Positions 43,126 to 54,033 of a DNA stretch of 64,000 bases are shown here, piece after piece. Numbering within the stretch: the stretch's first letter is position 1; the number at the start of each line of letters is the position of its first letter. Below the pieces are notes generated by a model. That model had not been told where the DNA came from. It worked only from the letters and a program-made list of their open reading frames with translations, and made no database searches. The DNA is from Sphingomonas liriopis (GTDB lineage: Bacteria; Pseudomonadota; Alphaproteobacteria; Sphingomonadales; Sphingomonadaceae): assembly GCF_024211255.1 (NCBI RefSeq), contig NZ_JAMLDY010000005.1, positions 62,001 to 126,000 on the forward strand. Reading direction: 5' to 3'. The translations under genes and the position numbers were made by a program.

Positions 43126-43911
43126 TCACGCGCCGGTGAAGACCGGCGCACGCCGGTCGAGAAAGGCGCGCGCACCCTCGGCGAAATCCTGCGTGAAGCC
43201 CGCCTCGCGCTGGTCGGCACGTTCGCGGGCCAGGGCGTCGGCCAGCCCGCCCTCCAGCCCGTCGCGCACCGCGCGCCGCAGCATGGCATAGGCGCGCGTC
43301 GGGCCGGCGGCGAGGCGTGCCGCCAGCGCGCGCGCCGCCGCCGGCAGCGCGTCATCCTCCTCGACGCCGTAGATCATGCCCCAGTCGAGCGCGCGCTCCG
43401 CGGACAGCCGGTCGCCGAGCATCATCAGCGCCATCGCCCGCCCGCGGCCGATCTGGCGCGGCAGCAGCCATGTCGATCCCAGGTCGGGGACCAGCCCGAC
43501 CTTCGTGAACGCCTGGATGAAACAGGCCGATCGCCCGGCGAGGATGACGTCCCCGGCGAGCGCCAGCGAAAACCCCGCCCCCGCAGCGGGGCCGTTCACC
43601 GCCACGACCAGCGGCTTGGGCATCGCGAACAGCGTCTCCAGCAGCGGATTGAAGAACCGCTCCAGACTCTCGCCGACGTCGGTCGCACCACCGCCGGCAT
43701 CCCCGCGCAGATCCGCGCCGCTGCAAAAGGCGCGCCCCGCTCCGGTCAGCAGCACCGCGCGGACCGCCAGATCGGTCGACACGCGCGCGACCGCATCCTC
43801 GAGTTCGGCGGCCATATCCAGCGTCAGCGCATTCAGCGCCGCCGGCCGGTCGAGCGTCAGCTCCGCCACGCCATCGCGCACGGCGAGGCGGATATCCGTG
43901 TAATCGGCCAT
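43126..43911 (-). CDS. Enoyl-CoA hydratase/isomerase family protein
   Basis: The 261-residue crotonase-fold protein has the oxyanion segment GRAFCSGADLR (about 58-68) and the second oxyanion and catalytic region VNGPAAGAGFSLALAGDV (about 104-121). The catalytic acid position reads VPDLGSTW, with aspartate rather than glutamate, as in PaaG-type isomerase/hydratases; a hydratase or isomerase role is therefore open. It is the first gene of the five-gene leftward operon ending in the ferredoxin. Its upstream gap is shared with the divergent FadB-like operon and holds two candidate regulatory sites. Confidence 0.92.
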   Translation of the reverse strand: MADYTDIRLAVRDGVAELTLDRPAALNALTLDMAAELEDAVARVSTDLAVRAVLLTGAGRAFCSGADLRGDAGGGATDVGESLERFFNPLLETLFAMPKPLVVAVNGPAAGAGFSLALAGDVILAGRSACFIQAFTKVGLVPDLGSTWLLPRQIGRGRAMALMMLGDRLSAERALDWGMIYGVEEDDALPAAARALAARLAAGPTRAYAMLRRAVRDGLEGGLADALARERADQREAGFTQDFAEGARAFLDRRAPVFTGA

Positions 43912-43936
43912 CGGCCTCTCCCTTGTCTCCGCTATA

Positions 43937-43952
43937 TATACGCATAGTTAAG
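43937..43952. promoter_or_regulatory. AT-rich 16-mer upstream of the hydratase operon
   Basis: TATACGCATAGTTAAG begins 25 bp before the leftward hydratase start. It matches the element at 31959-31974 in 14 of 16 bases and shares the terminal TTAAG with the palindrome at 20969. It contains a near-palindrome around CG. Confidence 0.45.
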
Positions 43953-44021
43953 TACCACTGCCAATCCCTCAAACAAGGCGACGGAAGGCGAGGGCGGGGC
44001 CGGCGCTCCGCTTTGATCGAC

Positions 44022-44045
44022 GTTATTATATGTTCGTTTAATTAC
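44022..44045. promoter_or_regulatory. Imperfect AT-rich palindrome upstream of FadB-like gene
   Basis: A 24-bp element (11-bp arms, 8 of 11 pairs, 2-bp centre) reading GTTATTATATG-TT-CGTTTAATTAC, about 100 bp before ATG 44146. Its low GC stands out from the surroundings and it may be a promoter or operator. Confidence 0.35.
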
Positions 44046-44145
44046 CTCTTTTCTTCGAGTCGATCTTGGGGCATCAGCACCGGCGAAACCACGGCGCCGA
44101 CCGGGCGCCGGCCGTGACGTCACGGCGGCAACGAGGGAGGGTCAC

Positions 44146-46243
44146 ATGCCGACAGGCACGTTCGACACACGCGGCACCATCGGGCTGATCACGATCGATT
44201 CGCCGCCGGTCAACGCGCTCGGGCTCGGCGTGCGACAGGCGATTCTCCACGGCCTCGCCGCGGCGGAGGCCGAGGCGTCGGTGGCGGCGATCGTGCTGCT
44301 CTGCGCGGGACGGACGTTCTTCGCAGGCGCCGACATCACCGAATTCGGCAAGCCGCCGATGCGGCCCGACCTGCTCGACGTGATCGCCCGGATCGAAGGC
44401 GCGACCAAGCCGGTGATCGCGGCGATCCACGGCACCGCGCTCGGCGGCGGGCTCGAGACCGCGCTGGCCTGCGACTATCGGATCGCCAGCCCGACCGCAC
44501 GCGTCGGCCTGCCCGAGGTCGCGCTCGGCCTGCTCCCCGGCGCGGGCGGCACGCAGCGCCTGCCGCGGATCGTCGGCGCGGCGGCGGCGCTCGAGATCAT
44601 CACCGGCGGCAAGCCGATCGCGGCACCCCGCGCACTGGCACTCGGCATCGTCGACCGGCTCAGCGCGCCGGACGACCTGACCGACGCCGCGATCGCCTTC
44701 GCGCGGGAGATCGTCGCAGACGGCGCGGTCCGCCGCCGGGTGCGCGACCGGGAGGACAAGGTCGCCGCCGATCGCGGCAATCCGGCGCTGTTCGACGATT
44801 TCCGCGCACGGAACCCGGGCCTGTTCCGCGGCGTGAGGGCGCCGACCAACATCGTCGCGGCGATCGAGGCCGCGGTCGCGCTGCCCTTCGACGAGGGCAT
44901 GGCGCGCGAGGCGGCGCTGTTCGAGGAGCTGCTCCACAGCCGCGAATCCGAGGCGCAACGCTATGCCTTCTTCGCCGAGCGCGACACCGCGAAGGTCCCG
45001 GGCCTGCCCGCCGACACCCCCGTCGCGCCGATCGCCTCGGTCGGCGTGATCGGCGCCGGCACGATGGGCGGCGGCATCGCGATGAACTTCCTCAATGTCG
45101 GCCTGCCCGTGACGTTGGTCGAGACGCGGCAGGATGCGCTCGACCGCGGCGTGGCGACGATCCGTCGCAATTACGAAGCCAGCGCGCGCAAGGGCAAGCT
45201 GGACGCGGCCGAGGTCGAACGGCGCATGGCGCTGTTGACCGGAACGCTGGCGCTGTCCGACCTCGCCGGCTGCGACCTCGTCATCGAGGCGGTGTTCGAG
45301 AGCATGGACCTCAAGAAGACGATCTTCGCCGAGCTCGACGCCATCGCGAAGCGCTCGGCGATCCTCGCTTCCAACACCTCCTTCCTCGATCTCGACGCGA
45401 TCGCGGCCGTTACCGAGCGGCCCGAACGGGTGGTCGGCCTGCACTTCTTCTCGCCCGCCAACGTCATGCGGCTGCTGGAGGTGGTGCGCGGCGCGCGCAC
45501 CGCGCCGGACGTCGTCGCGACGGCGATGCGGCTGGCCAAGCGGATCGGCAAGCTGCCCGTCCTGTCCGGCGTGTGCGAGGGCTTCATCGCCAACCGCGCG
45601 ATGGGCGTGCGCATGGCACAGGCGGATGCGCTGGCGCTGGAGGGCGCCAGCCCGCAGCAGATCGACCGGGTGCTGGTCGATTACGGCTTTCCGATGGGCG
45701 CGTTCCAGATGCTCGACCTGATCGGGCTCGACGTGATCGGCCGCGACTCGACCGAACGGACGCTGATGGGCGACCTCGTCGCGCAGGGCCGGCTGGGCCA
45801 GAAGCAGAATGGCGGCTTCTACGATTACGATGCGCAACGCCGCCCCACGCCCTCGCCGGTCGCCGACGAGGTGATCGCCGCGCTCGCCGCCGCGAAAGGC
45901 ATCGTGCGCCGCAGCTTCACCGACCAGGAGTTGCGCGAACGGCTGCTATACGCCGTCGTCAACGAAGGCGCGCGCATCCTCGACGAGGGAATCGCGCTGC
46001 GCGCCTCCGACATCGATATGGCGCTGATCGCCGGCTATGGCTGGCCGGTCCATACCGGCGGACCGATGTTCTGGGCCGATACGGTGGGCCTGCCGACGAT
46101 CGTCGCGACGCTGGAGGCGCTGGCGCAGCGCCACGGCGACACCTTCGTGCCCTCGCCGCTGCTGGTCCGCCTCGCGGAAAGCGGCGGCATGCTGCACCGC
46201 GCGGTCGCCGCGTCGTCAACCCCCGTTCTCGAAGGAGCCCTGC

Positions 46244-46251
<8 letters not shown>
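44146..46251 (+). CDS. Multifunctional enoyl-CoA hydratase / 3-hydroxyacyl-CoA dehydrogenase (FadB-like)
   Basis: The 701-residue protein joins an N-terminal crotonase domain (about 1-190; GRTFFAGADITEFG, LPEVALGLLPGAGGTQRLPR) to a 3-hydroxyacyl-CoA dehydrogenase domain with the NAD-binding motif VIGAGTMGGGIAMN (about 300-313), the catalytic GLHFFSPAN segment and a C-terminal helical domain. This is the peroxisomal bifunctional/FadJ-like arrangement. It hydrates enoyl-CoA and oxidises the 3-hydroxyacyl-CoA. It heads a five-gene operon; the thiolase start lies 8 bp inside its 3' end, so the pair is translationally coupled like a FadB/FadA unit. Confidence 0.94.
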
Positions 46252-47419
<1,168 letters not shown>

Positions 47420-47450
47420 CCGTTCGCCCCCTGTTCGAAGGATTCTACCC

Positions 47451-48236
<786 letters not shown>

Positions 48237-48247
48237 GGAGGCGGACG

Positions 48248-49408
48248 ATGCGCGCATTCACCGAAGACCAGATCATGTTCCGGGAAGCCTATCGCCGGTT
48301 CCTCGACACCGAGATCGCGCCGCATATGGAGGAATGGCGCGAGGCGGGAATCGTCGATCGCAAGGCGTTCAGGAAGGCGGGCGATCAGGGTTTCCTGATG
48401 ATATGGCCCGACGAGGCCTATGGCGGCCTGGGCGACGACGACTTCCGCTACGAACAGATCATCATCGAGGAAACGGTGCGCGCCGGCTGTGCCAACTGGT
48501 ACAACACGCTGCACAGCCGCCTCGTCGGCCCCTATCTGCAACGCTTCGGCAGCGAGGAGCTGCGCCGCCGCGTCCTGCCGGGTTGCGTCAGCGGCGAGAC
48601 GATCCTCGGCATCGCGATGACCGAGGCGGGCGCCGGTTCCGACCTCGCCGGCATGCGCTCGACCGCCGAGGACAGGGGCGACCATTTCCTGCTCAACGGG
48701 TCGAAGACCTATATCTCGAACGGCATCAACGCCGATCTGGTCGTCGTCGCGGCGAAGCTGGCCGGCGCGGAACGGAAGCATGCCCTCGTCCTGCTGCTCG
48801 TCGAGCGCGGGATGGCGGGGTTCGAACGCGGCCGCAACCTCAAGAAGATGGGCATGTCGGCACAGGACACCGCCGAACTGTTCTTCGACAACGTGCAGGT
48901 CCCCAAGGCGAACGTGCTGGGCGAACCGGGCAAGGGCTTCTACCATCTGATGGAGGGGCTGGCCGAGGAACGGCTGATCGCCGCGGTCGGCGCCGCCGCC
49001 AATGCCCGCCGCGCGTTCGACGTCACCCGCGATTACGTCATGCAGCGCGTGCTGTTCGGCAAGCCGCTATCCGAACAACAGAACACGCAATTCCGCATGG
49101 CCGAGATGGATGCCGAGATCGACCTCGTCCAGACCTATGTCGATCATTGCGTCGTCGAGCACAATGCAGGCCGGCTGACCGGCAACATGGGCGCCAAGGC
49201 CAAGATGCTGGCTACCGAGGTCGAGTGGAAGATGATGGACCTCGGCGTCCAGCTGCACGGCGGCGCGGGCTATATGGACGAATATCCGATCAGCCACATG
49301 TTCACCGACGCCCGCATCAACCGCATCCTGGCCGGCAGCTCGGAGGTGATGCGGCTCATCATCGGCCGCGACATCTTCTCGCAGAATTATCGCAGCATGC
49401 TCGCCTGA
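48248..49408 (+). CDS. Acyl-CoA dehydrogenase
   Basis: The 386-residue flavoprotein is a classical acyl-CoA dehydrogenase: GIAMTEAGAGSDLAGMRSTA (about 121-140), LNGSKTYISNG (about 149-159), LHGGAGYMDEYPI (about 338-350) and the C-terminal ILAGSSEVMRLIIGRDI. It would introduce the 2,3-double bond into an acyl-CoA. GAGGAGGCGG lies before ATG 48248, 11 bp after the SDR stop. It differs from the ACAD10-type protein at 29.5 kb, having the standard GSSEVM ending, so it fits the regular beta-oxidation role in this operon. Confidence 0.93.
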   Translation: MRAFTEDQIMFREAYRRFLDTEIAPHMEEWREAGIVDRKAFRKAGDQGFLMIWPDEAYGGLGDDDFRYEQIIIEETVRAGCANWYNTLHSRLVGPYLQRFGSEELRRRVLPGCVSGETILGIAMTEAGAGSDLAGMRSTAEDRGDHFLLNGSKTYISNGINADLVVVAAKLAGAERKHALVLLLVERGMAGFERGRNLKKMGMSAQDTAELFFDNVQVPKANVLGEPGKGFYHLMEGLAEERLIAAVGAAANARRAFDVTRDYVMQRVLFGKPLSEQQNTQFRMAEMDAEIDLVQTYVDHCVVEHNAGRLTGNMGAKAKMLATEVEWKMMDLGVQLHGGAGYMDEYPISHMFTDARINRILAGSSEVMRLIIGRDIFSQNYRSMLA

Positions 49409-49430
49409 CGCGGCAACGGGAGACGATCGG

Positions 49431-50873
49431 ATGCCCATGAACGATCCCATGAACGACCCCATGAGCGACGATGCCGCGATGCTGATCGGCGGCGCGGCGG
49501 TGTTCGCCGACGAACGTCTGGCGGTGGTCGATCCGGCGACGGAGGCGATCGTCGCGCATGTTCCCGATGCGTCGCCCGGGGACCTCGACGCCGCCGTCGC
49601 CGCGGCCCGTGCCGCCTTTCCGGGATGGTCGGCCACCCCGATCGCGTCGCGACGCGCGGTGCTGGAGGCGATGGCCGACCGGATGCTGGCCGATATCCAC
49701 GGCCTGAAACGCCTGCTGACCCGCGAACAGGGCAAGCCGCTCGCCGAGGCGGAGGGCGAGATCGGCGCGGCGGCGCACTGGCTGAAGGGAACCGCCGCGC
49801 TCGAATTGCCCGGCGGCGTGATCGAGGACAGCGCCGACCGCCTGGTCGAGACGCAGGCCGTGCCGCTCGGCGTCGTCGGTGCGATCGCGCCCTGGAACTT
49901 CCCCATGCTGCTGGCAATGTTCAAGCTGGGGCCTGCGCTGCTCGCCGGCAATACGGTGGTGCTCAAACCGTCGCCGTTCACGCCGCTGACCCTGCTGCGC
50001 TTTGGCATGCTGGTCGCCGATCTGTTGCCCCCGGGCGTGCTCAACATCGTGACCGGCGGCGACCGCCTCGGTCCGTGGCTCACCGCGCATCCGGGCGTCG
50101 ACAAGGTGAGCTTCACCGGCTCGACCGAGACGGGCCGAAAGGTGATGCGCAGCGCCGCAGCCACCCTGAAGCGGATCACGCTGGAACTGGGCGGCAACGA
50201 TCCGGCGATCGTGATGCCGGATGTCGACGTGGATGCGATCGTCCCCCAGCTGTTCTGGGCAGCGTTCGGCAATGCCGGACAGGTGTGCATCGCGATCAAG
50301 CGATTGTACGTCCATGCCGCCATCTACGATCGCCTGCGCGATGCGCTGGTCGCCTATGCCGCGACGGTGCGGATCGGCGACGGTGCCACGGAGGGGACGC
50401 AGATCGGCCCGGTTGCCAATGCCGATCAGCGCGCGCGGCTGCGCGACCTGATCGCGGACTGCAAGGCGCAAGGATATCGGGTCATCGGCGACGATCCCGG
50501 CGAGGGGCCGGGCTTTTTCGTGCCGGTCACGATCGTCGACAACCCGCCGGACGACAGCCGCATCGTGCAGGAGGAACAGTTCGGCCCTGTCCTCCCGCTG
50601 CTCCGCTTCGACACCAGCGACGAAGCCGTCGCGCGCGCCAACGTCGGCGATTATGCGCTCGGCGCATCGATATGGAGTGCGGATGACGGACAGGCGCGCA
50701 CCATCGCCGCGCGTCTGACGAGCGGTACGGTCTGGATCAACGAAGTGCAGCATCTCTCTCCACGCATACCGTTCGGCGGACAGCGCCAATCGGGCATAGG
50801 CCTCGAAAACGGTCCAGAGGGACTGAGGGAGTATTGCGGCCTCCGCACGATCATCACCCGCAAGCATGGCTGA
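49431..50873 (+). CDS. Aldehyde dehydrogenase family protein
   Basis: The 480-residue protein has the aldehyde dehydrogenase pattern: APWNFPM (about 153-159), the general base E252 in LELGGNDP and the nucleophile C286 in NAGQVCIAIK. Near the C-terminus the usual N-x-P-F-G-G is replaced by IPFGGQRQSGIG. It oxidises an aldehyde to an acid with NAD(P)+. The N-terminus is a 12-bp-repeat product (MNDPMNDPM), with several in-frame ATGs; 49431 is preferred because GGGAG lies about 8 nt upstream. It is the last gene of the FadB-like operon and could oxidise a side-chain aldehyde, for instance after P450 hydroxylation and dehydrogenation. Confidence 0.93.
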   Translation: MPMNDPMNDPMSDDAAMLIGGAAVFADERLAVVDPATEAIVAHVPDASPGDLDAAVAAARAAFPGWSATPIASRRAVLEAMADRMLADIHGLKRLLTREQGKPLAEAEGEIGAAAHWLKGTAALELPGGVIEDSADRLVETQAVPLGVVGAIAPWNFPMLLAMFKLGPALLAGNTVVLKPSPFTPLTLLRFGMLVADLLPPGVLNIVTGGDRLGPWLTAHPGVDKVSFTGSTETGRKVMRSAAATLKRITLELGGNDPAIVMPDVDVDAIVPQLFWAAFGNAGQVCIAIKRLYVHAAIYDRLRDALVAYAATVRIGDGATEGTQIGPVANADQRARLRDLIADCKAQGYRVIGDDPGEGPGFFVPVTIVDNPPDDSRIVQEEQFGPVLPLLRFDTSDEAVARANVGDYALGASIWSADDGQARTIAARLTSGTVWINEVQHLSPRIPFGGQRQSGIGLENGPEGLREYCGLRTIITRKHG

Positions 50874-51188
50874 CGATGAAACACGGCCGTGGGGCGATCG
50901 TCCCACAGCCGCACGGGAGCGCATCGTGATGGGGGAAGCCTGCGGAATCGGATAGAGCTGCCCGTCTGCCGCTTCGCACCTCCTGCCGACCGACGATCGA
51001 GGGTCCCCCGGGGCGGTGTCGCGCAACCCCACCCTGCAGCATGGGCGGACGTCAGTTCGCCTGTGGCCGCGATGCGGTCGCACGTGGTCGTCGTCGCCGC
51101 GCCAGCGCCGGGAATATCCCGAGGCGCCTGGTGTCAAACCTGGAACGCGGCTCCCCTCCCTTGATGGAAGGGAAGGGAAGGATTTACC
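50874..51188. other. Gap between ALDH and rlmJ
   Basis: No gene is supported in this 315-bp gap between two convergent genes. It holds a hairpin near the left end (listed separately) and, next to rlmJ, a purine/pyrimidine-rich imperfect hairpin (CCCTCCC against GGAAGGGAAGGG) at about 51153-51180. Confidence 0.55.
50884..50911 (+). terminator. Hairpin after the ALDH gene
   Basis: CGGCCGTGGG (50884-50893) pairs with CCCACAGCCG (50902-50911), nine of ten pairs, across an 8-nt loop, 10 bp after the stop. There is no U-tract. Confidence 0.45.
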
Positions 51189-52019
51189 TCAATCGCCCAA
51201 CCAGTCGGTTATGACCTCGCCGCTATGTCCCTCGGGCGCCAGCACGGTGCGCAGCGCTTCCAGCAGAGGCGGCAGCGCCTGCGTGAAGGCATAGGGCGGG
51301 TTGACGATATACAGGCCCGCGCCATTATAGATGCCGGGCTGATCGCCATCGTACAACCAATGCTCGATCGTCAGAAATTTCGGGATGCCGAGCTTGCGCA
51401 GCTGCTCCTTCCATCGGCCATGCGTGGCGCGGTCTTTCAGCGGATACCAGATCACCGTCACGCCATGCGCCCATTTGCGGTGAGCCGCGGCAAGGGTAGC
51501 CGTGATCCGTGCGCGCTCGTCCGTCTGCTCGTACGGCGGGTCGACCACCACCATGCCGCGCGGCATTCGGGGCGGCACCATCGCCAGCCAAAGCTCGTAG
51601 GCGTCGCGCTCATGCACCGCGGCGGATGTGCCGCGCATCACGCCGCGCAGGGTATAGGCGTCCTCGGGATGCTTTTCGTTGAGGATCAGGACATCCTGCG
51701 GGCGCAGAAGCTGCGCCAGAACCCGCGGCGAGCCGGGGTAGAGGTGCGGCTCGGCCCCGATATTCACCGCCCGAACGGCCGCGCGGTAGTCGTCCAGCAA
51801 GGGATTCGGGTCGGCAAGCGCCCGCAGCACGCCCTGCGTGGACTCGCCGGTACGTCGGGCCTCGTCGCCGCCTAGGTCGTAGAGCCCGCAGCCGGCATGG
51901 GTGTCGATCAGGGTCAGCGCGCCCGGTTTTTGCTGCAACGCCCGGACGAGGGCGATCAGCAGGCTGTGCTTCACGACATCGGCACTATTGCCGGCATGGA
52001 AGGAATGACGATAATTCAT
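51189..52019 (-). CDS. rlmJ: 23S rRNA (adenine(2030)-N6)-methyltransferase RlmJ
   Basis: The 276-residue protein matches RlmJ, which methylates A2030 of 23S rRNA using S-adenosylmethionine. The N-terminus MNYRHSFHAGNSADVVKHS is diagnostic, THAGCGLYDL is the SAM-binding loop and VVVDPPYE carries the catalytic DPPY motif of N6-adenine methyltransferases. Length and N-terminus match the family. It is a housekeeping gene and stands outside the catabolic loci; the next upstream gene on the same strand is the HNH gene. Confidence 0.96.
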   Translation of the reverse strand: MNYRHSFHAGNSADVVKHSLLIALVRALQQKPGALTLIDTHAGCGLYDLGGDEARRTGESTQGVLRALADPNPLLDDYRAAVRAVNIGAEPHLYPGSPRVLAQLLRPQDVLILNEKHPEDAYTLRGVMRGTSAAVHERDAYELWLAMVPPRMPRGMVVVDPPYEQTDERARITATLAAAHRKWAHGVTVIWYPLKDRATHGRWKEQLRKLGIPKFLTIEHWLYDGDQPGIYNGAGLYIVNPPYAFTQALPPLLEALRTVLAPEGHSGEVITDWLGD

Positions 52020-52087
52020 GGCGACTCAAGATCCTGACGATCTGCCTTCATGGCGGCTATTGCGCGCGAAACGGTGGCGGCAACCCA

Positions 52088-52423
52088 TCAGCGCTGCTTC
52101 TTCGTGATCGTTGCGGTGAAGTCGGGATCCTTCTTCGCCACCCAATCCACGAATTTGCGCACGTTCGGATGATCGAGCAGGCCGGCGACATTCATGCCGT
52201 GCCGCTGCAATTCCGAATTGGTGAAATTGGCGATCAGGGTCTGCTGGCAGATCGGATGCATCGGCACGACATCGCGGCCACCGCGGCTCTTGGGCACGGG
52301 ATGGTGCCAGACGATGGCCTTGCCGGTCGGTCGCCCGCACAGCCAGCAGGGCACCGGCGCGGCCGGGGCATCGTCGTCCTGCGGAAGATGATCGTAGGGA
52401 TCCTGTCTCGAACGTCTGCCCAT
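52088..52423 (-). CDS. HNH endonuclease domain protein
   Basis: The 111-residue protein has a zinc-binding CWLCG (about 26-30) and an HNH-like core: VWHHPVPKSRGGRD (about 38-51), then HPICQQTLIANFTNSEL (about 56-72). This is a small stand-alone HNH protein without a further recognised domain. In other bacteria such genes can encode nicking or restriction-like nucleases, but the activity here is unknown. No phage or restriction gene is near, and base composition is like the surroundings. It is upstream of rlmJ on the same strand. Confidence 0.82.
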   Translation of the reverse strand: MGRRSRQDPYDHLPQDDDAPAAPVPCWLCGRPTGKAIVWHHPVPKSRGGRDVVPMHPICQQTLIANFTNSELQRHGMNVAGLLDHPNVRKFVDWVAKKDPDFTATITKKQR

Positions 52424-52554
52424 AGCGCGATCTACCTGCCTTGATTGCGCTCGCCTGTAGCGAAGCGATCCGCTGCATCATATGGAAAGATATGGAAAGC
52501 TGTCAGCGGTGTCGGCACCTCGTTCTGCCCTGACGGCCATACGCGTCCCGCACC

Positions 52555-52875
52555 TCAATTGCCTTCGGCATCGACCGTGATGACCATCGGCTTGCCGCGC
52601 GACAACGGCTCCCAACCCGCCGACAAAGCGGCACGCACGCACCGTGAAATCGTCGCGTCATCCAGCTGGAGGCGACCGCGCGGCATCCCCTTCAACAGTC
52701 GCTTGGGCGGCGGGAATTCCAGCAGTGCGGCGCGTTTGGCATCTTGCTGGAGGAGCGAGATGGTCATGCCCTTCCAGCCCTCGTCATCCGACAGATGCGG
52801 CTCGCGCTGGAGATGCCAGTCATAGGTGACGCCATCGACATCGACGGTGCCGGCCGTGCTTCGGGATTTTGCCAT
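52555..52875 (-). CDS. Small protein of unknown function
   Basis: The open frame encodes 106 residues starting MAKSRSTAGTVDVDGVTYDW. It is charged and has no membrane segment, signal peptide or motif that I recognise. The text WHLQREPHLSDDEGWKGMTI and the PPPKRLLKGMPRGR stretch look like a real, compact protein rather than a shadow frame. No clear Shine-Dalgarno is visible. It is followed on the same strand by the HNH gene after about 130 bp. The gene call is moderately supported, and the function is unknown. Confidence 0.6.
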   Translation of the reverse strand: MAKSRSTAGTVDVDGVTYDWHLQREPHLSDDEGWKGMTISLLQQDAKRAALLEFPPPKRLLKGMPRGRLQLDDATISRCVRAALSAGWEPLSRGKPMVITVDAEGN

Positions 52876-53031
52876 AGGACGGGCTTTAGCACGGCATCGC
52901 CGCCGAGGCACAGGTCAGGGTACCACCCGATGGGCAGCCGACCTCGGCCGCCTTCCCGGACAGGCGGCGTCGCAGCGCCTGGACGACGATCGAAATGGCG
53001 CCGGCCGCAAGCCTTGCCTATAGCGGCCGCC

Positions 53032-53628
53032 ATGCCATTCTTGTCGCACGCTTCGTCCCGCCTCATCCTCGCCGCGCTCCTGCCGTTGCTCGCCGCCCCG
53101 GTGCCGGCGAGCGCGGCGGCAACCCGCCGGCAAAAACCGCGCGTCGCAGCGCCCGCGCCCATCAGGACGGACAATGCCATCATCGCCTTGCCGCTGACCC
53201 CCGTGGTGCCGGCCGGGCAACGCCGGTGTGCGACGACGGCACCGACCGGGCTGGGATCGACGATCCTGCGGCCGGGCACCGGCGCCAAGCCGGGCGCAGG
53301 CGATGTCGTGCTGGTCAACTATATCGGCTATCTCGCGTCGACGGGCGCGGTGTTCGATCAGGGCATGCGTTCGCCCCTGCCCGTCAACGGCGTCATTCCG
53401 GGGTTCTCGCAAGGGTTGCAGACGATGGCCCGATCCGGCGTCACGCGCTTCTGCATTCCCGCCGCCCTGGGCTATGGCGCGCAGGCGTCGGGGCCGATCC
53501 CCGCCAACGCCGATCTCGTGTTCCAGGTCGAACTGCTGGACTTCAAGACGGCGGCCGAGGTGGAGAGCATGAACCGCACGCCAGCCGCCGAACCCGCGGC
53601 GCAAGGAAAGGCATCGCCGCAGCCATGA
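53032..53628 (+). CDS. FKBP-type peptidyl-prolyl cis-trans isomerase, secreted
   Basis: The 198-residue protein has a signal peptide (about 1-27, ending PVPASAA), a proline- and arginine-rich linker, and a C-terminal FKBP domain (about 80-180). The FKBP part contains VLVNYIGYLASTGAVFDQG, then IPGFSQGLQTM and IPAALGYGAQASGPIPANADLVFQVELLDF, which carry the usual active-site aromatics and glycines. It probably assists folding of secreted proteins in the periplasm. ATG 53032 directly precedes the hydrophobic run. The last 20 residues are low-complexity. Confidence 0.92.
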   Translation: MPFLSHASSRLILAALLPLLAAPVPASAAATRRQKPRVAAPAPIRTDNAIIALPLTPVVPAGQRRCATTAPTGLGSTILRPGTGAKPGAGDVVLVNYIGYLASTGAVFDQGMRSPLPVNGVIPGFSQGLQTMARSGVTRFCIPAALGYGAQASGPIPANADLVFQVELLDFKTAAEVESMNRTPAAEPAAQGKASPQP

Positions 53629-54033
53629 CCGCGGCGATGCCGGACGAACGATACGAGACGTCCGGTCGTACCGCCAACGCGATGCGGTGCCACGCCGGAC
53701 GACACCGACCGCCTGTCCTCCCGTTCGCCTGAGGCGCCTGCCCATGCCTATGCCGGTCGAGATCCACGACCCGGACGATCCCAGGATCGAGGGAGCTGTC
53801 AGGTCAAGGCAAACGCGTCTCGGGTCGAAGCACGTCGGTGGTGATGGCATCGGCACCACCCCCGGATCACTTCCGGCGACGAATGGAAATGGCGGAAACG
53901 GGTTGGCTGGCCTGCGCGCACGGGGCATGTCCTGCCCTACCTCGTTTGGCCCATCGGCACAGCGGGTGCAGCTGATCTGACGGAGCCCTCGAGTTTCCAC
54001 CGATCGTTCATCCCCCTACCCACCAGTCATCGG
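53629..54033. other. Gap between the FKBP gene and the glycoside hydrolase gene
   Basis: This 405-bp gap separates two convergent genes. I see no supported gene, no clear hairpin terminator and no repeat in it. Confidence 0.5.
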
